DNA of 64,000 nt from Aigarchaeota archaeon (GTDB taxonomy: Archaea; Thermoproteota; Nitrososphaeria_A; Caldarchaeales; Wolframiiraptoraceae): NCBI GenBank assembly GCA_025059205.1, contig JANXDS010000003.1:1-64000 (forward strand), read 5' to 3'. Made by a program: the position numbers and the translations under genes. The notes beneath the pieces are model-generated. The model was given only the letters and a program-made list of their open reading frames with translations, searched no databases and was not told the origin of the DNA. The stretch's first letter is position 1, and the number at the start of each line of letters is the position of its first letter. Shown piece by piece: positions 7,718 to 16,824 of this stretch.

Positions 7718-9178
7718 TCACTCTATTACCTCCACATCATGTGGATAGCTCTCTTTTATGCCGGCTTCTGAGAGGCTGATAAACTTGGCATTGCTCCAAA
7801 GTTCTCTAATGTTTCTTGCACCACAGTAACTCATGCCAGCTCTAAGGGCCGACACGAGTTGTCTAAGAAGTTCCGAGGCACTTCCCCTGTAGGGTACGTA
7901 CGCCTCGACACCTTCAGAAGTATATGCGTAATCTGCTATGGAGTCTAAGTCCAAATCTATTTGCTTACCCTCCTTGAGATCTCTAGCTAACATGGCATAG
8001 AATGATGCCATACCTCTGTAGACCTTGTACTTTCTACCACCCCTTGATATCGTTGCACCAGGACTCTCATCTGTACCGGCAAGGAGGCTACCTATCATTA
8101 CGGTTGATGCTCCCGCAGCAATCGCTTTCACTAGGTCTCCACTATTGCGTATACCGCCGTCGGCTATCATGGGTACGTCCAACTCTATAGACTTCTCAGC
8201 ACAGCTGAGTATCGCAGTAAGTTGCGGTACACCGACACCCGTTACGATCCTCGTAGTGCATACCGCACCCGGACCTATCCCGACCTTGACGGCATCAGCA
8301 CCGGCGGAAGCAAGGTCCTCAAACCCTTCAGGTGTAGCTACATTGCCAGCAACCACCTGGACATCACCAAATGTTTGTTTAAGTTTCTTCACGGCTCTTA
8401 TGACCTCTTCCGTATGGCCATGAGCGACATCGATGACTAAGGCATCCGCACCCGCATTTAAGAGTACATCTGCCCTGTCTAGATAACCCTCCTTTATTCC
8501 TATTGCGGCAGCAACTAAAAGCCTGCCCTTATGGTCTCTTGCAGCGTTTGGGTACATGCTCTTAATCATGATGTCTTTTGCTGTCACAAGACCGACTACC
8601 TTGTCATTCTCGTCTACGAGTGGTAACTTTTCAACTTTGTACTTTCTGAATATCTCTTTTGCCTCTTCGAGTGTTATCTTACGGGTTGAAACCACGAGCC
8701 TTTCCCTAGGTGTCATAACTTCTGTTATAGGCTTCTCGTAGTTCTCTTCGAATAGTATGTCGCGCTTCGTAACCAGACCTTTGAGCTTACCGTCATCGTC
8801 AACAACCAAAAGCCCTCCTACGCCGTAGTTTTCCATGAGCTCCTTTGCTTTTCCGACTGTGCTTTTTAATGGTAGCACGTAAGGTTTTTCTATAATTATA
8901 TTTTCGGCCCTCTTGACGCGCTGAACTTCCTGAGCTTGTCGCTCAATAGACATGAACCTATGTATAACGCCTATGCCTCCGTGCCTCGCCATCACAATCG
9001 CCATATCCGATTCCGTAACAGTGTCCATCGCCGAAGATACTATAGGTATGTTAAGTCGTATCTTCTTCGTGAATAAAGTTTCAGTTGAAACCTCCTTCCT
9101 AGAGCGTAGAGAGGATTTCTGAGGTGCAAGAAGAACGTCGTCGAAGGTTAAACCTTTCTCTATTTCTTTTACGACCAC
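7718..9178 (-). CDS. guaB: IMP dehydrogenase
   Basis: Oxidises IMP to XMP with NAD, the first step to GMP. 486 aa with the TIM barrel interrupted by two CBS domains (about residues 95-210; [20 protein letters not shown] and [17 protein letters not shown] are CBS signatures). Catalytic loop [15 protein letters not shown] carries the thioimidate cysteine near residue 302. The flap lies near residue 390. Starts at 9178 (GTG). Followed by purA after 3 bases, and about 45 bases downstream of the purP pair on the same strand. Confidence 0.97.
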   Translation of the reverse strand: MVVKEIEKGLTFDDVLLAPQKSSLRSRKEVSTETLFTKKIRLNIPIVSSAMDTVTESDMAIVMARHGGIGVIHRFMSIERQAQEVQRVKRAENIIIEKPYVLPLKSTVGKAKELMENYGVGGLLVVDDDGKLKGLVTKRDILFEENYEKPITEVMTPRERLVVSTRKITLEEAKEIFRKYKVEKLPLVDENDKVVGLVTAKDIMIKSMYPNAARDHKGRLLVAAAIGIKEGYLDRADVLLNAGADALVIDVAHGHTEEVIRAVKKLKQTFGDVQVVAGNVATPEGFEDLASAGADAVKVGIGPGAVCTTRIVTGVGVPQLTAILSCAEKSIELDVPMIADGGIRNSGDLVKAIAAGASTVMIGSLLAGTDESPGATISRGGRKYKVYRGMASFYAMLARDLKEGKQIDLDLDSIADYAYTSEGVEAYVPYRGSASELLRQLVSALRAGMSYCGARNIRELWSNAKFISLSEAGIKESYPHDVEVIE

Positions 9179-9223
9179 TTAATCCCTTAGCCCACTGATT
9201 GGATGGTTGAATTTAAGGATTAG

Positions 9224-10243
9224 CTAGGTCACGAGTTTATCTAGCTCAAAAGTTTCGCATGCAAGCTTTATCTCCTTAGCTATCCTCCTACCCATGCTCA
9301 TACCCTCGCCATATAATAGGTAAGAGTAGGGCGAGCCGTTTATGAAAAGGTTTGTGCCAGCGACTATCCTGGCTGAGAACTCAAATACGAGTATGTCATC
9401 AGGCGCCCTACAAGCGGCTTCTATACAAAAAGGCCCTATCATGCCCGGTGGCACGAGCCTTTTCGTGGCTTCAACGAACCTCTCGGCGATATCAAAGAAC
9501 CTCTCTAACATGGATTCCCTTAAGACTAGGGGTATGTTGCCTACGACTTCGTACGTTGGTTGCAAGTCAAGACTCAGCTGATTCGATGCTGGTATCCTTC
9601 CTAAGGCGTCGACATTAGTTTCATATCTTCTGTCAATACCAAGTAACTCTACCTCTCCCTTAAGGGGCGAGTAGAAGAAGTGAGGATATACCGTCACACC
9701 TAGTACGTATTCCTGTATGTAAAGCTCGCGACTTGCCCGTACGCCTAACTCCGTCAGTTTTCTCATCAAGTCTTCTCTTCCGCTTGCTAAGAAGTAGCCT
9801 CTACCTCCTTCCGCTCCTGGCAGCTTGACTATGACAGGACAGTCTACTTCATCCGGTGAACTGAAGGCCCTAGGTACCTTTATGCCTGCCTCTCTAAGGA
9901 GCCTTTCCTTGAGCTCTCTGTCAGATTCCCAAACGAGGAGCTCTCTATTTCCAAATATCGGGACTCTGAAGTCTTTGACGAAGCTGTTGATATCGACATC
10001 CGATATTATCGTTCCGTGCGGCACTAGCACGCTACCCTTGTTTATTAGATCCTTTTGTATCTCCTCTTTTAGTAGATCTTCCACACCGTTTACCAAGAGT
10101 AACTCGTCGGCTAGCCTAAACCTCCCGTAGAGCTTGCGACGGTTCTTAGGGCATAGAAGTATAGCCCTAAGCCCCTCGTCCTTGGCACCTTTTAGTATCT
10201 GAAGTGCTGAGTGCGAACCATAGGTTGCGATCGATACGTTCAA
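9224..10243 (-). CDS. purP: PurP-family FAICAR synthetase (formate-dependent), paralogue 1
   Basis: ATP-grasp-type ligase that formylates AICAR with formate and ATP in archaeal purine synthesis, replacing the folate enzyme PurH. GSHSALQILKGAKDEG at the N-terminus and the family block FEFSARIVAGTN with NGSPYSYLLYGE near residue 300 are characteristic. 339 aa. TTG start at 10243 overlaps the TGA of the upstream paralogue (TTGA), so translation is probably coupled. The intact SARIVAGTN block suggests this copy is the catalytically conventional one. Confidence 0.93.
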   Translation of the reverse strand: MNVSIATYGSHSALQILKGAKDEGLRAILLCPKNRRKLYGRFRLADELLLVNGVEDLLKEEIQKDLINKGSVLVPHGTIISDVDINSFVKDFRVPIFGNRELLVWESDRELKERLLREAGIKVPRAFSSPDEVDCPVIVKLPGAEGGRGYFLASGREDLMRKLTELGVRASRELYIQEYVLGVTVYPHFFYSPLKGEVELLGIDRRYETNVDALGRIPASNQLSLDLQPTYEVVGNIPLVLRESMLERFFDIAERFVEATKRLVPPGMIGPFCIEAACRAPDDILVFEFSARIVAGTNLFINGSPYSYLLYGEGMSMGRRIAKEIKLACETFELDKLVT

Positions 10244-11346
10244 GTAACCACCTCCTTTAACCTATCCTGTTCTGCTGCCCTTTTGATCTCCATCGCTATC
10301 CTCCTACCGACACCTACAATAAAACCGTAATAATACTTTGAATAAGGGCTAGTCGTGGTTAGCATCGGGCTTCCCGGAACCCTCAGCGAGACGTCAAAAA
10401 CTACGAATTCTAAATCCTTATTTATTGCGCCCTGAAGAGCGAACGGTCCTATTATGCCCGGTGGATATTCTTCCCTTACGGTCTCTACAAACTTCTCACC
10501 AACTTCCAATACTTTCTCCAACAACGATTCCCTTATGGATGCTGGCTGATGACCCACTTCTATGTTCTGCAGTAGGACGTTTACTTCAAGCTGTTCTTTG
10601 GCGGGAAGATTGACGAAGTCGTAGAGATTCGTCTGGAGTCTTCTGTCCGCCCCAAGAAACTCAAGCCGCCCATCGATAGGCGAGTAGAAGTAATTGAAAT
10701 TGAAGAGTGTACCTATAACGAACTCTTCTATCACAGCCTCGGATAATCCATCCTCGGATATCAGACCCGCTTCAATCCTTTCCCGAGCTTTTTGTCTATA
10801 TTCCGATGGTGAGGATGCAATAAAGAAGGCCCTCTCCGCCTTCCTCTTGGCTTCTTGTACCTTTACTATTACGGGCCTGTCTATTTCATCGGGAGAACCG
10901 AACCTCATAGGCATCCTTATACCAGCCTTTGATAGGAGATAATACTGGTTCCTTTCAGCCCACCTCTCCTCTGCCTTTAGCAGGGCCCTGTTGCCAAATA
11001 TCGGTACCAAGAATTCGTTCTCTATCCCTTCGTACGGCACGTAAGTTGTAAAGGACCTGTTGGGAACGAAGATGGAGTTTGATGCCCTTAGCTCTTTCAT
11101 TACGTCTTCTCTTAAAACCTCGCTAAATTTGTCTATCACGATCATCCTGTCGACTATTCTTTTAAAGTGAACGTAGGCCCTCATCCTGTCTTTTTGACAA
11201 ACAGCTATCGTCGAAAACCCCTCATCTTTTGCGCCGTCGAAGACCTCCAGGGCCGAATGGCTGCCTATGCAACTAACTGACAAGAATCCCGCGTCGTAAC
11301 TCTCTATAATCTCTGATATTCTGGACCTGTCAATCAAGTTCAGCAC
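10240..11346 (-). CDS. purP: PurP-family paralogue 2
   Basis: Same fold and N-terminal block (GSHSALEVFDGAKDEG) as its downstream neighbour, 368 aa. The C-terminal signature differs: FDVSLRVPGSPMLTTTSPYSKYYYG instead of the usual S-x-RI-x-x-GTN, so the conserved GTN turn is replaced by GSP. Two PurP types are known in several Crenarchaeota, and one may have a different or partner role. GTG start at 11346. First gene of a purP-purP-guaB-purA run on the minus strand. Confidence 0.9.
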   Translation of the reverse strand: MLNLIDRSRISEIIESYDAGFLSVSCIGSHSALEVFDGAKDEGFSTIAVCQKDRMRAYVHFKRIVDRMIVIDKFSEVLREDVMKELRASNSIFVPNRSFTTYVPYEGIENEFLVPIFGNRALLKAEERWAERNQYYLLSKAGIRMPMRFGSPDEIDRPVIVKVQEAKRKAERAFFIASSPSEYRQKARERIEAGLISEDGLSEAVIEEFVIGTLFNFNYFYSPIDGRLEFLGADRRLQTNLYDFVNLPAKEQLEVNVLLQNIEVGHQPASIRESLLEKVLEVGEKFVETVREEYPPGIIGPFALQGAINKDLEFVVFDVSLRVPGSPMLTTTSPYSKYYYGFIVGVGRRIAMEIKRAAEQDRLKEVVT

Positions 11347-11392
11347 CTGGACTATACCTCGGCGTGACGGATAAAAATAAAAATTTTAAAAT

Positions 11393-11821
11393 TTAGCTCC
11401 CTTCCCGGACCACTTCGGTCCTGATCGTAGTGGACGACCTATCGGCAAAGTGTCTTGTGTACTCTTTCGGGGCTAACCCTTTGAGTATATGTTCAAAGGC
11501 TTTCTCAGGCTGGCTTTCGTGACCGCAGGTATAAACGTCAACCGTTGCATACTGATACTCAGGCCATGTATGTACCGCAACATGGCTTTCCGTAATTAGA
11601 GCTATAACAGATACGCCACCCTTCTTACTGAAGAACTTCCACGACTTAAGCTCGACCAAGTGCATGTTTGCTATCTTGACAGCCTCTCTTACCAGCTTTC
11701 TCAGATACCTCTCATTAGCTATCAGACGGGCGTCGCATCCGTATAGATTCCCATAAACGTGCTTACCGACTATACTGTCCTCATTCTTCTTGAATGTAGT
11801 CAACTTGTAGCTACTCAACAT
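11393..11821 (-). CDS. speD: Pyruvoyl-dependent decarboxylase, SpeD family (AdoMet or arginine decarboxylase)
   Basis: Polyamine biosynthesis enzyme made as a proenzyme that cleaves itself at the Glu-Ser bond in [13 protein letters not shown], the Ser becoming the pyruvoyl cofactor; [10 protein letters not shown] follows with the catalytic cysteine. [12 protein letters not shown] precedes. In Crenarchaeota, sequences of this family include both S-adenosylmethionine decarboxylase and arginine decarboxylase, and I cannot tell which from sight. Start: the open frame extends to 11875, but TTTATAAT at 11856-11849 is a TATA box about 30 bases ahead of ATG 11821, so I take that ATG (142 aa, nearly leaderless). 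The C-terminus runs on as [13 protein letters not shown]. Confidence 0.88.
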   Translation of the reverse strand: MLSSYKLTTFKKNEDSIVGKHVYGNLYGCDARLIANERYLRKLVREAVKIANMHLVELKSWKFFSKKGGVSVIALITESHVAVHTWPEYQYATVDVYTCGHESQPEKAFEHILKGLAPKEYTRHFADRSSTTIRTEVVREGS

Positions 11822-11848
11822 TTTTTGTCTATTTGCTCTACAAACCAA

Positions 11849-11856
11849 ATTATAAA
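11849..11856 (-). promoter_or_regulatory. TATA box of speD
   Basis: TTTATAAT on the minus strand, centred about 31 bases before ATG 11821; it fixes the start codon of speD. Confidence 0.6.
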
Positions 11857-11875
11857 TATTCACCCACACACGCAA

Positions 11876-12174
11876 GGTCAGGACACTTTCGATAACTCTC
11901 TCACTCGTTAACCTTCACGTGATGGACATTGGTCGTGAGTTATCATAAATTGCTAATTTACTCGGCGCATTCATCTGAAAATAAAACAAAATTTGCATAT
12001 CGGCTGAACTCCAAGAGAAAGAGCGAGCATGTGAAAGTACCGTCCGGTTTACGAAGCTTGGCCATAAACGAGCTGAACACGCCCGATAACTTCAGCGGCT
12101 AATCGACCCCACGAGGTTTTTCTTACGTTAAAGTTTTTTAAACGGACGTGCATAAGTAAGACCGGTTACCCCTC
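11876..12174. other. Divergent intergenic region, no gene seen
   Basis: About 300 bases between speD and mrp. It has an 8-base inverted repeat GATAACTC (11891-11898) and GAGTTATC (about 11937-11944), and a TATA-like TTTTTTAAAC near 12134-12143 for mrp. I looked for a tRNA and for C/D boxes and found none that hold together. Confidence 0.5.
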
Positions 12175-13251
12175 TTGCTAACAAAAGAGAAGATCCTCCA
12201 AACACTTAAGAGCGTCGTTGACCCGGAGCTTGGTGTTGACATAATCTCCTTAGGAATGGTAAAGGAGGTTAGTATAGAAAATGGCTCTATCAGAGTGACT
12301 TTGGAGCTAACAACACCTGCCTGCCCGTTTCGTAACCAGCTGAAAGAGGATGTCGAGAGAGTTTTAAAGACGTTAGCTGGGGTTTCCGACGTCAAGGTGG
12401 ACGTGGTCGCTCGCACCATCCCTCTAAGGGTCGGAGACAAAGTTCTTCTAGGTGTAAAGAACATAATCGCAATTGCTAGCGGTAAAGGTGGTGTCGGCAA
12501 ATCCACGGTTGCCGTGAACGTAGGCCTAGCCCTAAGCGAGTCCGGCGCGAGCGTAGGCATACTCGATGCAGACATATACGGACCCACTATACCTAAACTC
12601 TTGGACATCAAAATAGAGCCTACTAGCGCCGGTAATAAGATAGTGCCAGCGGTAAGTTATAACGGCATAAAGGTTATGTCTATGGGTTTTCTTCTCCAAG
12701 AAGAAGAGCCCGTAATATGGCGGGGTCCGCTAGTGGCGAACGTCATCAAGCAGTTCTTAATGGACGTGGAGTGGGGCGAACTTGATTACCTAATAGTAGA
12801 CCTTCCACCCGGAACTGGCGATGCATCTTTAACACTAGCACAGAGCATCCCTCTTACGGGCGTTGTCATAGTTAGCACGCCCCAAGACGCTGCGCTGAGG
12901 ATAGCTATAAAGGCCCTGAATATGTTTAGGAGGTTGAATGTCGAGGTAATAGGGGTAGTTGAGAATATGAGCTACTTTGTTTGTCCTAACTGTGGTCATG
13001 TATCCGAGATATTCGGGAAGGGTAACGTTAAGGCTACCTGTGAGAGGCTGGGAACGAGGTTTTTGGGTGAGGTGCCGTTAGATCCGGACATAAGGCTCAA
13101 TGGTGACCTTGGAAGACCTATTATGATCGCAGCACCGAAATCTGAGTCAGCAGAAGCCTTTAGAAGGATAGCTTATGCGATAGCGGGTAGCGTCTCGGTT
13201 TTAGCCCATAAAAGAAAAGGTATGGTTGGAGGGACCGAGAGTGTCATGTGA
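12175..13251 (+). CDS. mrp: Mrp/NBP35-type Fe-S carrier ATPase with N-terminal MIP18 (DUF59) domain
   Basis: P-loop ATPase that delivers Fe-S clusters. Residues 1-95 form a MIP18/DUF59 domain (VDPELGVDIISLGMV, TTPACPF). The ATPase follows with deviant Walker A GKGGVGKST (about 103-111), switch I DADIYGPTIPK, switch II DLPPGTGD and the cluster pair VCPNCG (Cys about 266 and 269). 358 aa is usual for the fused archaeal form. TTG start at 12175, with a TATA-like tract 30-40 bases upstream. MoaE overlaps its 3' end. Confidence 0.95.
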   Translation: MLTKEKILQTLKSVVDPELGVDIISLGMVKEVSIENGSIRVTLELTTPACPFRNQLKEDVERVLKTLAGVSDVKVDVVARTIPLRVGDKVLLGVKNIIAIASGKGGVGKSTVAVNVGLALSESGASVGILDADIYGPTIPKLLDIKIEPTSAGNKIVPAVSYNGIKVMSMGFLLQEEEPVIWRGPLVANVIKQFLMDVEWGELDYLIVDLPPGTGDASLTLAQSIPLTGVVIVSTPQDAALRIAIKALNMFRRLNVEVIGVVENMSYFVCPNCGHVSEIFGKGNVKATCERLGTRFLGEVPLDPDIRLNGDLGRPIMIAAPKSESAEAFRRIAYAIAGSVSVLAHKRKGMVGGTESVM

Positions 13252-13699
13252 GAAAAAAAGCCTTCCTTCACCAGGAGTATACGAAAAAGAAGAGCTTGAC
13301 TTATGGAAGCTAATACCGAAGGTGCAAGACGTACTCTCTAGCGGGGGTTCTGGGGCTGTCGCCAGTTTCTTGGGTATCGTTAAGTCAGTCGGTAGTAATG
13401 GCAAGAAGGTCGAGTATTTAGAGATAGAAGCATACGATAGACACGCAAATCCTACAATACAGGCGATATGTGAAGAAACAAAAAAGAAGTTTGACCTTGA
13501 ATTTGTAGGTATATGGCACCTAAAAGGCAAGTTTAAGGTCGGCGAACCGCTTGTATTAGTGGTCGTGGCAGGTAAAAGTAGGAAAGAAGTTTTTCAAGCC
13601 TTAGAGGAGGCCGTCAATAGGTACAAGACCGAGCCTGCGCTTTTCAAGAAAGAGGCTTATGAAAACGGGACGTACAAGTGGTTTGACACGCAACATTAA
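13241..13699 (+). CDS. moaE: Molybdopterin synthase large subunit MoaE
   Basis: Catalytic subunit of molybdopterin synthase: uses MoaD thiocarboxylate to put the dithiolene sulfurs on precursor Z. GAVASFLGIVK, EIEAYDRHA and KEAYENGTYKWF (with the catalytic lysine) are typical. GTG at 13241 chosen because GGAGGG (13228-13233) is 7 bases upstream; a TTG at 13226 is in frame but would overlap that site. Overlaps the end of mrp by 11 bases. It fits with moaC/moaB (31-32 kb) and with the MoaD-like gene at 46 kb. Confidence 0.93.
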   Translation: MSCEKKSLPSPGVYEKEELDLWKLIPKVQDVLSSGGSGAVASFLGIVKSVGSNGKKVEYLEIEAYDRHANPTIQAICEETKKKFDLEFVGIWHLKGKFKVGEPLVLVVVAGKSRKEVFQALEEAVNRYKTEPALFKKEAYENGTYKWFDTQH

Positions 13700-13716
13700 T
13701 AAATGTTATCAATGTG

Positions 13717-14217
13717 CTACGATGACTTATCTTGTTTAACAATCTGAGGTAGCAAGACCCTGACGAGCCTCTCCTCACCAGCCATAACGTGATAGCTCGG
13801 CGACCTAACCTTCCTATCGCCTACGAACACGTGACCATGGACTATCAGCTGTCTTGCTTGATGTATTGATGTAACCATTCCAAGCTTGTAAACAACGGTC
13901 TGCAACCTCCTCTCCAAGAAGTCCCTAACCGTAAGCCTTAGCACATCATCTAATGTCGCCGTGGAGGGTAGAACTCCAAGCCTTGCTAGCTTTCCTATAA
14001 GTATTCCCTCTTTCTCTTTTCTTTCTTCGCCGCTAAGGACGAAAAGGGATCTGGCTATCGCCCTGTACTTTCTGAGGATTGCTGCCGCCCTCCAAAGCTC
14101 CCTTTTATTCCTTAATCCATATTCACCCAAGAGCTTCAGTTCTTCTGCTAAGACATCTGCTCTCCAGGGATGTCTCGGTGTCTCATACTTCTTACGATGT
14201 CTCTTAGGGTCTCCCAT
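13717..14217 (-). CDS. rps4: 30S ribosomal protein S4
   Basis: Primary 16S-binding small-subunit protein. GDPKRHRKKYETPRHPW is the archaeal/eukaryotic S4 (S9e) N-terminus, and an S4 RNA-binding domain lies near residues 100-150 (TSIHQARQLIVHGHVFVGDRKV). 166 aa. In many archaea S4 sits in an S13-S4-S11-RpoD operon; here it stands alone, with S11 some 20 kb away. ATG start at 14217. Confidence 0.96.
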   Translation of the reverse strand: MGDPKRHRKKYETPRHPWRADVLAEELKLLGEYGLRNKRELWRAAAILRKYRAIARSLFVLSGEERKEKEGILIGKLARLGVLPSTATLDDVLRLTVRDFLERRLQTVVYKLGMVTSIHQARQLIVHGHVFVGDRKVRSPSYHVMAGEERLVRVLLPQIVKQDKSS

Positions 14218-14304
14218 ACCTACAGGCTAGGCTTTATTGTGCTATTTTAGCTTTCGTAGACCTCAAAGAGAAGAGGTTTATACGACCCCGCTCTACTATG
14301 CGCC

Positions 14305-14613
14305 ATGGGATGTACTTCCTCAAAGTCTCTTGCAAATTTTCAGAACCTATTCAAAGAACTGTACATGGTTAGGGATTCGAGTAGGGGCGCTGATAAGACC
14401 TTGCTTTGGTTGATGTCTGAGTTGGGAGAGTTGACCGATGCTTATCTAAAGCAAGATTTAAATTCTATGAAAGAAGAGGCGGCTGACGTATTCGCATGGC
14501 TCTGTAGCTTTTGCAACCTACTTAACATAGACCTTGAGGAAGCTGTCTTGAAAAAATATGGCAACGGGTGCCCGAGGTGCCTATCGTCGCCATGCAGATG
14601 TCCTATGAGATAA
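14305..14613 (+). CDS. MazG-like nucleotide pyrophosphohydrolase
   Basis: All-alpha NTP pyrophosphatase, 102 aa. LMSELGELTDAYLK and EEAADVFAWLCS carry the ExxE and ExxD Mg-binding acids of the MazG fold (about 46-49 and 70-73). The unusual part is the tail NGCPRCLSSPCRCPMR with four cysteines in the last 17 residues, a possible zinc knuckle. A TATA-like TTTATACG near 14277-14284 is about 25 bases ahead of ATG 14305, so the mRNA is probably leaderless. May act as house-cleaning dNTPase near replication genes. Confidence 0.82.
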   Translation: MGCTSSKSLANFQNLFKELYMVRDSSRGADKTLLWLMSELGELTDAYLKQDLNSMKEEAADVFAWLCSFCNLLNIDLEEAVLKKYGNGCPRCLSSPCRCPMR

Positions 14614-14639
14614 AGAAATTAAAACCCTTTTAACGAAAT

Positions 14640-15887
14640 ATGTCTGACTTGCTCCAAGAGTATGGAATCAGCGAACTTGAGACAAAAGGCGAGCGGAAGA
14701 ACTTCTGTCCAGTTTGTAAGGGTAAGATTTCAGAGTGCAGACCGGCTGTATGTCCCTTCGTTAAGAAGTTGTACGCTTGGATACCCATGGAAAAGTTTCA
14801 AGACAGGATAGTGTTCGGCGCAAGTCCACCAACAGTATTCGTGGGTGAGTGGGGGTACCCAAAGGTAAACGTCGGTCCCGCCGTTTCCACGATGGAAAAG
14901 AACTTTGCAGGATTGTTAGATACATACGAAAAATGGCTGGATTTTTCTATGGAAGAGCTCCTACTCATGAGACTCAGTCTGCTTCACGGTAAGAAGAAGG
15001 TTGGTGTTACCGTAGCAAGGACGCCGAATAAGTTTCTCGAGTCTTCCCAAGAGCTTGCTATGTCCTCAACACCAGTGGACACGGAGATGGAGCTGGAGAG
15101 TAGGCCCCTACTAAAACCGCTATTCTACGTAAGAGAACCTCCTATAGGCCCTTCAGCACCGCTTCTAAAATTAAGGCTCGCAGAGAACCCCAGCGTTCCA
15201 AGGGTTGTCGAGAAAACGGTGTCAGATGCGGATCTGAGGGCAGCAGATGCCATTATAAGGATGTACCGCTCGGGCATTAGGCAGGAGCATATAACCCGGC
15301 TCCTTTCGATTGGCCTCCTCGGCGCTAAGGATGAGAGAAAAATAGTTCCTACGGAGTGGAGCATAACGGCCGTTGATGACATAATCGGTAAGGCGCTTAG
15401 AAAGGAAGTGATGAAGAACCCTATAATAAACTGCTACGAGATTTACGGGTTTGAGGCCTTACACAACAGGGTCTACATACTCCTGCTTCCGTTAAGATGG
15501 GCGTTTGAGGTTCTTGAATACTGGCACAGCATGCCTAGCAGGCTTCCCTACTCTGACCACGAGTTCCCTGGCTTCCCAGAGGGGTACCCTGAAAACATTG
15601 GTGGCGCCTACCATGCAGTAAGGCTTCCTGTATTGGAGCACCTGTCGGCTAGAAAGAGGCAAGCAGCGGCTCTCGCTTTTATTGAAGTCTTTCCAGGATG
15701 GTTACCACTCGGTGTCTGGAGGCTTAGAGAGATAAGCAGGAAGGCCCTTAACATGCAATCTACTAAGGCAAATAGCCTAGATGAGGCTCTTTTACTATTA
15801 TCGACAAAACTGAAACTTCCTATCGAAAATTGGATAGGGGCAAGCCGGTTACTGGATCTTTTGAAAACTCAGAGCAAGTTAGGATAA
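14640..15887 (+). CDS. priL: DNA primase large subunit
   Basis: Regulatory subunit of archaeal/eukaryotic primase, carrying a 4Fe-4S cluster in its C-terminal domain. Cysteine at CYEIYGFEALHNRVY plus the C-terminal block ARKRQAAALAFIEVFPGW resembles the PriL family; N-terminal CPVCKGKISECRPAVCPF adds an extra zinc-like cysteine cluster (about 22-39) that I do not recall in most PriL proteins. 415 aa. ATG 14640. A short PriS gene is not in the window. Starts a DNA-processing neighbourhood with hjc and the coiled-coil protein. Confidence 0.72.
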   Translation: MSDLLQEYGISELETKGERKNFCPVCKGKISECRPAVCPFVKKLYAWIPMEKFQDRIVFGASPPTVFVGEWGYPKVNVGPAVSTMEKNFAGLLDTYEKWLDFSMEELLLMRLSLLHGKKKVGVTVARTPNKFLESSQELAMSSTPVDTEMELESRPLLKPLFYVREPPIGPSAPLLKLRLAENPSVPRVVEKTVSDADLRAADAIIRMYRSGIRQEHITRLLSIGLLGAKDERKIVPTEWSITAVDDIIGKALRKEVMKNPIINCYEIYGFEALHNRVYILLLPLRWAFEVLEYWHSMPSRLPYSDHEFPGFPEGYPENIGGAYHAVRLPVLEHLSARKRQAAALAFIEVFPGWLPLGVWRLREISRKALNMQSTKANSLDEALLLLSTKLKLPIENWIGASRLLDLLKTQSKLG

Positions 15888-15982
15888 AGGAAGGTCGTTG
15901 TTTTACTCCGAGAATGTCTAGTGACAAGGTAGAAGGAAGCGGCTTATATGAGTATATGAAGTTCGTAATGGGGTGCGCGTAG

Positions 15983-16414
15983 GTGCCCAAGAAACCTAAG
16001 GACACGCTCTCACCTAGGTACAAGGCAAGGGTCGGTTACGAAAGCGAGTACGCCCTGGTCAAAAAACTGGTTGGGAAAGGATGGCCTGGATGGTATGCCG
16101 TGAGGACTCCTGGAAGTGGAAGCGGAAAGATGGCAAAGCCAGATATCATAGCGGTCGAGAATGGAGAGCTATACGCGATAGAGGTTAAGTCGAGTAGGAA
16201 ACCCTATGTCATGCTGAACAGGGAACAGGTAAAAAGACTCCTCGAGTTTTGTAGGATGTTCCGCCTAAGGTGTCCGCATTGTAAGAGGGAGTTTACGGCA
16301 AAACCCGTTTTGGCGGTTAGGTTTATGGGTTATGGATGGAAATTCGTTGAAGTCCCACAGGACACGGATCATCCTATTATAATAAAAAGAAGACCTAAAG
16401 ACTCAAACTACTGA
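15983..16414 (+). CDS. hjc: Holliday junction resolvase Hjc
   Basis: Homodimeric structure-specific endonuclease. The PD-(D/E)xK core is clear: Glu in YESEYALVKKL, KPDIIAVENGELYAIEVKSS with Asp and the ExK, and TPGSGSGK for DNA contacts. 143 aa, with an insertion RCPHCKREF (about 97-105) bearing a CxxC pair, possibly half of a zinc site. GTG start at 15983. Convergent with the next gene and overlapping it by 7 bases. Role: resolving recombination and stalled-fork intermediates. Confidence 0.93.
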   Translation: MPKKPKDTLSPRYKARVGYESEYALVKKLVGKGWPGWYAVRTPGSGSGKMAKPDIIAVENGELYAIEVKSSRKPYVMLNREQVKRLLEFCRMFRLRCPHCKREFTAKPVLAVRFMGYGWKFVEVPQDTDHPIIIKRRPKDSNY

Positions 16415-16815
16415 CGCGCCTTTCCTTGCTTATATTGTATCCTTTCTGTCGTCTGGTCAAATTTTATTATCTTTTCCTCGACTGGTCTTCCAAAGACCCT
16501 TCTTTCAACTTCACCAAGTTCTATGAGCAAGGGGCTGAGAAAGTGACTGAGTGATGGCGAATTTTTGAGCCATTTTCTTTCTGATGGCTTCGAGAGGTAG
16601 CCTATTTGGACAAGAGCCTGAAGTAGGTTTGATACACTCCTTCTCTTCTTCTTATCCTTGGTAATCTCCGGTGGTAGGAGCTCAGCTATCTGTGTTAAGG
16701 TAAATGGTTGAACACTTATGTTTGCTATGGCAGCCAAAATCGCCTCGACGTCTTCCGGCTTCAGTAGCCTTGTTTTCCAACTAAGCATCATGACTATGGG
16801 ATGAAACTTACTCAT
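16408..16815 (-). CDS. Unknown small protein, possible winged helix
   Basis: 135 aa. Residues about 20-75 (EDVEAILAAIANISVQ, FTLTQIAELL, RRSVSNLLQALVQIGYL) read like a winged-helix fold, followed by a basic region. I do not recognise a family. It follows the coiled-coil gene by 9 bases on the same strand and is surely cotranscribed with it, and it ends against hjc. A DNA-binding accessory of the coiled-coil protein is a reasonable guess but is inference only. Confidence 0.65.
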   Translation of the reverse strand: MSKFHPIVMMLSWKTRLLKPEDVEAILAAIANISVQPFTLTQIAELLPPEITKDKKKRRSVSNLLQALVQIGYLSKPSERKWLKNSPSLSHFLSPLLIELGEVERRVFGRPVEEKIIKFDQTTERIQYKQGKARQ

Positions 16816-16824
16816 TGCGTTACC

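Noticed and set aside
11880-12170. tRNA or sRNA in the speD-mrp intergenic region (GTGATGG, CTGA occur).
   Set aside because: Boxes do not fall in C/D order and no cloverleaf or TTCGAATC-type arm can be found.
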